Source of the DNA: Myxocyprinus asiaticus
Lineage: Eukaryota > Chordata > Actinopteri > Cypriniformes > Catostomidae
Assembly: GCF_019703515.2 (NCBI RefSeq)
Contig: NC_059388.1
Coordinates: 2,493,501-2,557,500, forward strand
Direction: 5' to 3'
DNA length: 64,000 nucleotides
Under the pieces are notes generated by a model. The model was not told the origin of the DNA. It was given only the letters and a program-made list of their open reading frames with translations, and made no database searches. Every line of letters begins with the position of its first letter. The first letter of the stretch is position 1. Shown in pieces: positions 59,191 through 64,000 of this stretch. A program made the position numbers and the translations under genes.

Positions 59191-59834
59191 TTGTCTTGCT
59201 TAACCCTGTATTCTCTGTTTATATTTTACTTATATTTTGACCCCAAACACTAACAGTGTGATTGATTGACTGAATGAGAATGACTGAATGAGAATGATTT
59301 TTTTTTTTTTTTAACAAATATTACATCACTTTCTTAGGTTATTTAAAAACTCTAAATTTGTGCTGTTTTTTTTTTTTTTTTTTTTTTGCGTTATTTACCT
59401 CAAATTTACTAAACTATACAATTAATTTGCATATAAAATAAGAAATTTGTTAAAAATGGTTAAATTCACTTCAGTGAACATCTATATTACTCAACTAAAT
59501 ACAGAAATATTATGCCATGTGTTAGGGGCAGATTACTGCCATCTCCTGGTAAGAAAAAAAAAAGCTTTTTAATGTAAAATTAAGTGAAGTTACAATATAT
59601 AACCAGCAGGTGGCTGCAGAGGACCATTCATATGTCTGGTTGTGGCAAACAGATTTTTTTTTTTTTTTATCTTACCTCACCTCTTACCTAAGTAATGCAT
59701 TTGGATGTATATTTAGTTGTATATTTAAATGTTATAATAATGTTTTTATATGTTTTAATAAAATATTTATATATTTTTAGTTATATATTTTTAGCATATA
59801 TAGTTCTAACCAAGTCGGATAACTTTCATAATTA

Positions 59835-60330
59835 TAGTCATTAGCTCCGCCCAACAGGAAGTCAGCCATTTTGGATTTTCTGAAAATCGCAAGCTCTGAA
59901 CTTTTTAATATTCTTCCTAGAAGATTCATGTGACTGGCACCAAACTTAAACAACATTATGCCAAGACATTGAAGATGCTAAATTGTGAACGGTTTTTATA
60001 TACATTGAACGGTGTTCCCATGGTGAGGCAATAAATTAAGGGCAAAAAAGTTAAACAGGCAGTTCCTTATATATTCTGTGTGCATTGTATGATTTTGATG
60101 AAAAATCAGCTGTATGTTTGATAATGGGGGCTGATCACATTTATACGGATATTATGGGTCATGTTCATAGCGCCATCAACTGGCAGCAGGAAGTAAGGCA
60201 ATTTAAACAGACTTTGAAATAGCCCTACTGTTTTAACGTGAATTGCTTCAAAATTCTTAAGAATAATGTCGAGACACTGCTGATGTAAAATTGTAAAGGG
60301 ATATTTGATATCTTAAATACTGTTGCCATT
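59835..60330. repeat. Duplicated 0.5-kb unit, copy 2
   Basis: Same orientation as copy 1, period about 1.17 kb, roughly 80% similar by eye. It is probably a tandemly organised repeat family. Confidence 0.85.
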
Positions 60331-60505
60331 TGCAGTTTATTGTGCAAGTGAAAGCAGTTTTTAAAGTGAAATAAAAAAAGCTATAGAAGTTTAAGTTTAT
60401 TGTAATGAAAATGTACTGCACGGACATTTTATATTTATATAAATAAAATATAATAAAAATATCAACTGAAATGTAAAAATACTAGAAAATCAAAGACAAT
60501 TCTGT

Positions 60506-60646
60506 TTAAAATTTTAGATCGAGTGCCAAAGTCCTGAGACGCAGTACCAGAAATGTCCAATAGGGACAGCCAAGCTCCACTGGTGAATTATTCCACATTA
60601 AGTCCACATCTGCACAATTATCTGAGTAAACTAGGCAGGAATTGGC
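60506..60646 (-). other. Exon-like open frame, unidentified
   Basis: After an acceptor-like 'attgtgtttttag' a frame of 46 codons runs 'ANSCLVYSDNCADVDLMWNN', 'SPVELGCPYWTFLVLRLRTL', 'ALDLKF' and stops at 60,506. The composition (Trp, Cys, Leu) looks protein-like for such AT-rich surroundings. I do not recognise it; it could be a terminal exon or a piece of an old element. Confidence 0.3.
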
Positions 60647-60659
60647 CTAAAAACACAAT

Positions 60660-61615
60660 ATGAATTTGAGAACAATAATACAAAAAGTTCAGTTTATATC
60701 AAAGCTTTTTCTAAGGACAGAAGTTTTTAAAAAAATTGTTTTTTTTTTTTAATAAAATGCCATAAAGTTGGGATAGTAGATATAAAGTTTGGGATCTAAA
60801 CGAAACTAATGTTAGAAATACCACTCACATAAAAACATGGTATTATAGATAAAAAAAAAAAATAGAACATTTTAGAAGATATCGAAACAGTTGTTTAAGC
60901 CAATGAGCATTACGCCGTGTCGTCAAGCAAGTCATTTCCTATCGTGTCTGCAGTTCGCACAGCTCAGAAAAAGCAACTGCAGCCGCCTCGCTTTCACGAG
61001 AGTATTTTTGGCATCCATCGTCATGGCATCACAGCAAGTCAGACTGATCTGTGTTAAATGAGAGCACTGGCTGTGAATCACAGTTTAAGGTGTGGGTGGG
61101 CTCAAAATATGTGGGAAAAGTCCATAGAATAGGGGAGACATTTTGTAAGCATAGAAATTAATTACTATAAATATTTTATTGAAATGAGACATTTTTGATA
61201 ACATCACATAAAAATAGAGGATCAGTCGGGTTTTTTCCCCATTTACCCCCTATTTTCGATGGTTTGGACAACATGGTTGAGTCCATTTTCATCAGTGGAC
61301 CCTCATGTTATGCTCGTTTGAGTTGTCAAATGCCTTGCCTTGAAAGTAATAGTGAGGGAAATATCGAAACATTTTACTGACTTGGATCTTTGAATCTAGT
61401 TCAGCAAAATATGAATCTTTATTCAAGTAATTTTGTTCATTAGTCAGGTGACAGCTGCATAGAGTCTACAGGAAACAGAACTGATTAGTTCATCTCCTGA
61501 CAGTATTCAGATCAGATAAGTTTTGTACATTTGTCACGTGACCGCTTGGAAGACAATGTTATATTTTCTCTTAACAGCTTACAGTTCATTGTGTTGCAGT
61601 TGTTTGTATTGCGAT
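60660..61615. other. Nothing recognised
   Basis: No frame or repeat family identified. A more GC-rich patch at 60,900-61,030 has no supported feature. Confidence 0.4.
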
Positions 61616-61620
61616 AAATA

Positions 61621-63050
<1,430 letters not shown>

Positions 63051-63196
63051 GTACCATTGCACGTAGTGAGGTTCGTGTAAACTTGACAAACAATCATCAT
63101 CTCCAATTTAGTTTTGTCCAAGTCATTGTTGTTGTTGTCCTTTCAGTTTCCCTCTTGTTTTCATCTTGGCCCCTGTTCTTAAAAGTATTATTTAAA
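63051..63196. other. Nothing recognised
   Basis: Short spacer between the Tc1 copy and the SINE. Confidence 0.4.
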
Positions 63197-63212
63197 AAAA
63201 ATGTACAATGTC

Positions 63213-63655
63213 TGGGGCCTGGGTAGATCAATGAGTATTGACGGTAGTATTGACTACCACCCCTGGAGTCGTGAGTTCGAATCCAGGGTGTGCTGAGTGA
63301 CTCCAGCCAGGTCTCCTAAGCAATCAAATTGGTCCGGTTGCTAGGGAGGGAAGAGTCACATGGGTAACCTCTTCGTGGTTGCAATTAGTGGTTCTCGCTC
63401 TCAATGGGGCGCGTGGTAAGTTGTGCGTGGATCGCGGCGAGTAACGTGAGCCTCCATATGCGGAGTCTCCGCAGTGTCACGCACAACGAGCCATGTGATA
63501 AAATGCGTGGATTGACGGTCTCAGAAGCAGAGGCAACTGAGACTTGTCCTCCGCCACCCGGATTGAGGTGAGTAACCGTGTCACCACGAAGACCTACTAA
63601 GTAGTGGGAATTGGGCATTCCAAATTGTCAGAAAAAAGGGATAAAAAAAAAGAAG
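63213..63655 (+). mobile_element. Full-length tRNA-derived SINE with 16-bp target duplication
   Basis: The head has 'tgggtagatcaatgag' (A-box-like) and 'gagttcgaatcc' (B box), followed by the family body and an A-rich tail. The 16-mer aaaaatgtacaatgtc is identical at 63,197-63,212 and 63,656-63,671. The A and B boxes form the internal RNA polymerase III promoter expected for such SINEs. Confidence 0.92.
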
Positions 63656-63764
63656 AAAAATGTACAATGTCCTTTTATTTAATTTTGCGGCTTTATCTAA
63701 GGAAATGTTGGGAGAGCATTCTCTCTATCCTGCCATTTTCTGCTCAACGCAAACCGGAAGTCTG

Positions 63765-64000
63765 ATTTGATTAATTTAATCCATGAGTGAAAGTGTCACA
63801 TAACAGTGTGGTTACTGACAATAAGCAAGTAGTATTTGGCTGGTCATATGATCCTAACATGGCTGCCTCCATTAGGAGACCCTCTCTGTGTATATTCAAA
63901 AAAGCTTTTATAAGGTTACTGATATGACTGGAGACTTCATCTCAATTACTATTCATTTCTTTAGTAGTAAAAATTTTTTAATACGGGAAAAATTACTTGT
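63765..64000 (-). mobile_element. TTAA-type MITE, cut by the window edge
   Basis: The inverse of the block at 26,160-26,345: 'ttataaggttactgatatga' and 'gtgaaagtgtcacataacag' match the element at 26,075-26,486. The terminus lies beyond the window. Confidence 0.75.

Noticed and set aside
63213..63300. A tRNA gene
   Set aside because: The A/B-box region is the head of a SINE with target duplications, and the cloverleaf is not complete.

Overview
This is an AT-rich vertebrate genomic window, best explained as a ray-finned fish of the carp and minnow group (cyprinid type). The evidence is the mix of repeats: Tc1-like transposons including Sleeping Beauty/Tdr1-type copies, a tRNA-headed SINE family common in cyprinids, Rex1/L2-type LINEs, L1-type LINE pieces and many hAT and TTAA-flanked miniature elements. 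There is no sign of operons, bacterial genes, CRISPR arrays or structural RNA genes. Family names here come from recognising motifs and from memory, not from a search.

The one convincing multi-exon host gene lies on the minus strand, from about 42.1 kb down to 7.4 kb. I joined six exons by splice sites and codon phase: 42036-42131, 24630-24740, 20886-21006, 20171-20441, 8707-8759 and 7393-8612. All five junctions keep the frame. The joined product begins inside a domain resembling the N-terminus of the telomere protein TINF2. An acidic Ser-rich linker follows, then 13 C2H2-type zinc fingers. The first exon(s) were not found and probably lie beyond or within the repeat-rich right part. Its two largest introns (11.4 kb and 17.3 kb) are almost wholly nested transposons.

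Layout: 0-6.6 kb, SINE, hAT with a nested MITE, and an RNase H fragment of a non-LTR retrotransposon. 6.6-8.8 kb, the zinc-finger 3' exons. 8.8-20.2 kb, an intron with a hAT inside a TTAA element, a cruciform-like palindrome, two Tc1 copies, a SINE and a 915-bp element with a 5-bp duplication. 20.2-24.7 kb, three exons and a hAT/Tc1 nest. 24.7-42.0 kb, an intron with a 5.5-kb Russian-doll hAT, a BED-type hAT remnant, a Tc1 with an internal foldback, LINEs and duplicated blocks. 42-52 kb, L1 pieces, long-inverted-repeat MITEs, two more Tc1 elements and microsatellites. 51.9-55.2 kb, a near full-length but dead Rex1/L2-type LINE. 55.3-57.2 kb, an L1 ORF2 fragment. 57.4-58.2 kb, a THAP-domain exon facing a broken acidic exon. 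58.6-60.3 kb, a duplicated 0.5-kb unit. 61.6-64 kb, a Sleeping Beauty-like copy with a full-length reading frame broken by two stops, a full SINE and a MITE cut by the window edge.

I see no clearly new biological system. The strongest items for follow-up are the TINF2-like/zinc-finger gene with a recursive-splice-like exon edge, two Tc1 copies sharing one internal deletion, the almost intact transposase frame, and several inverted structures that named families do not fully explain.
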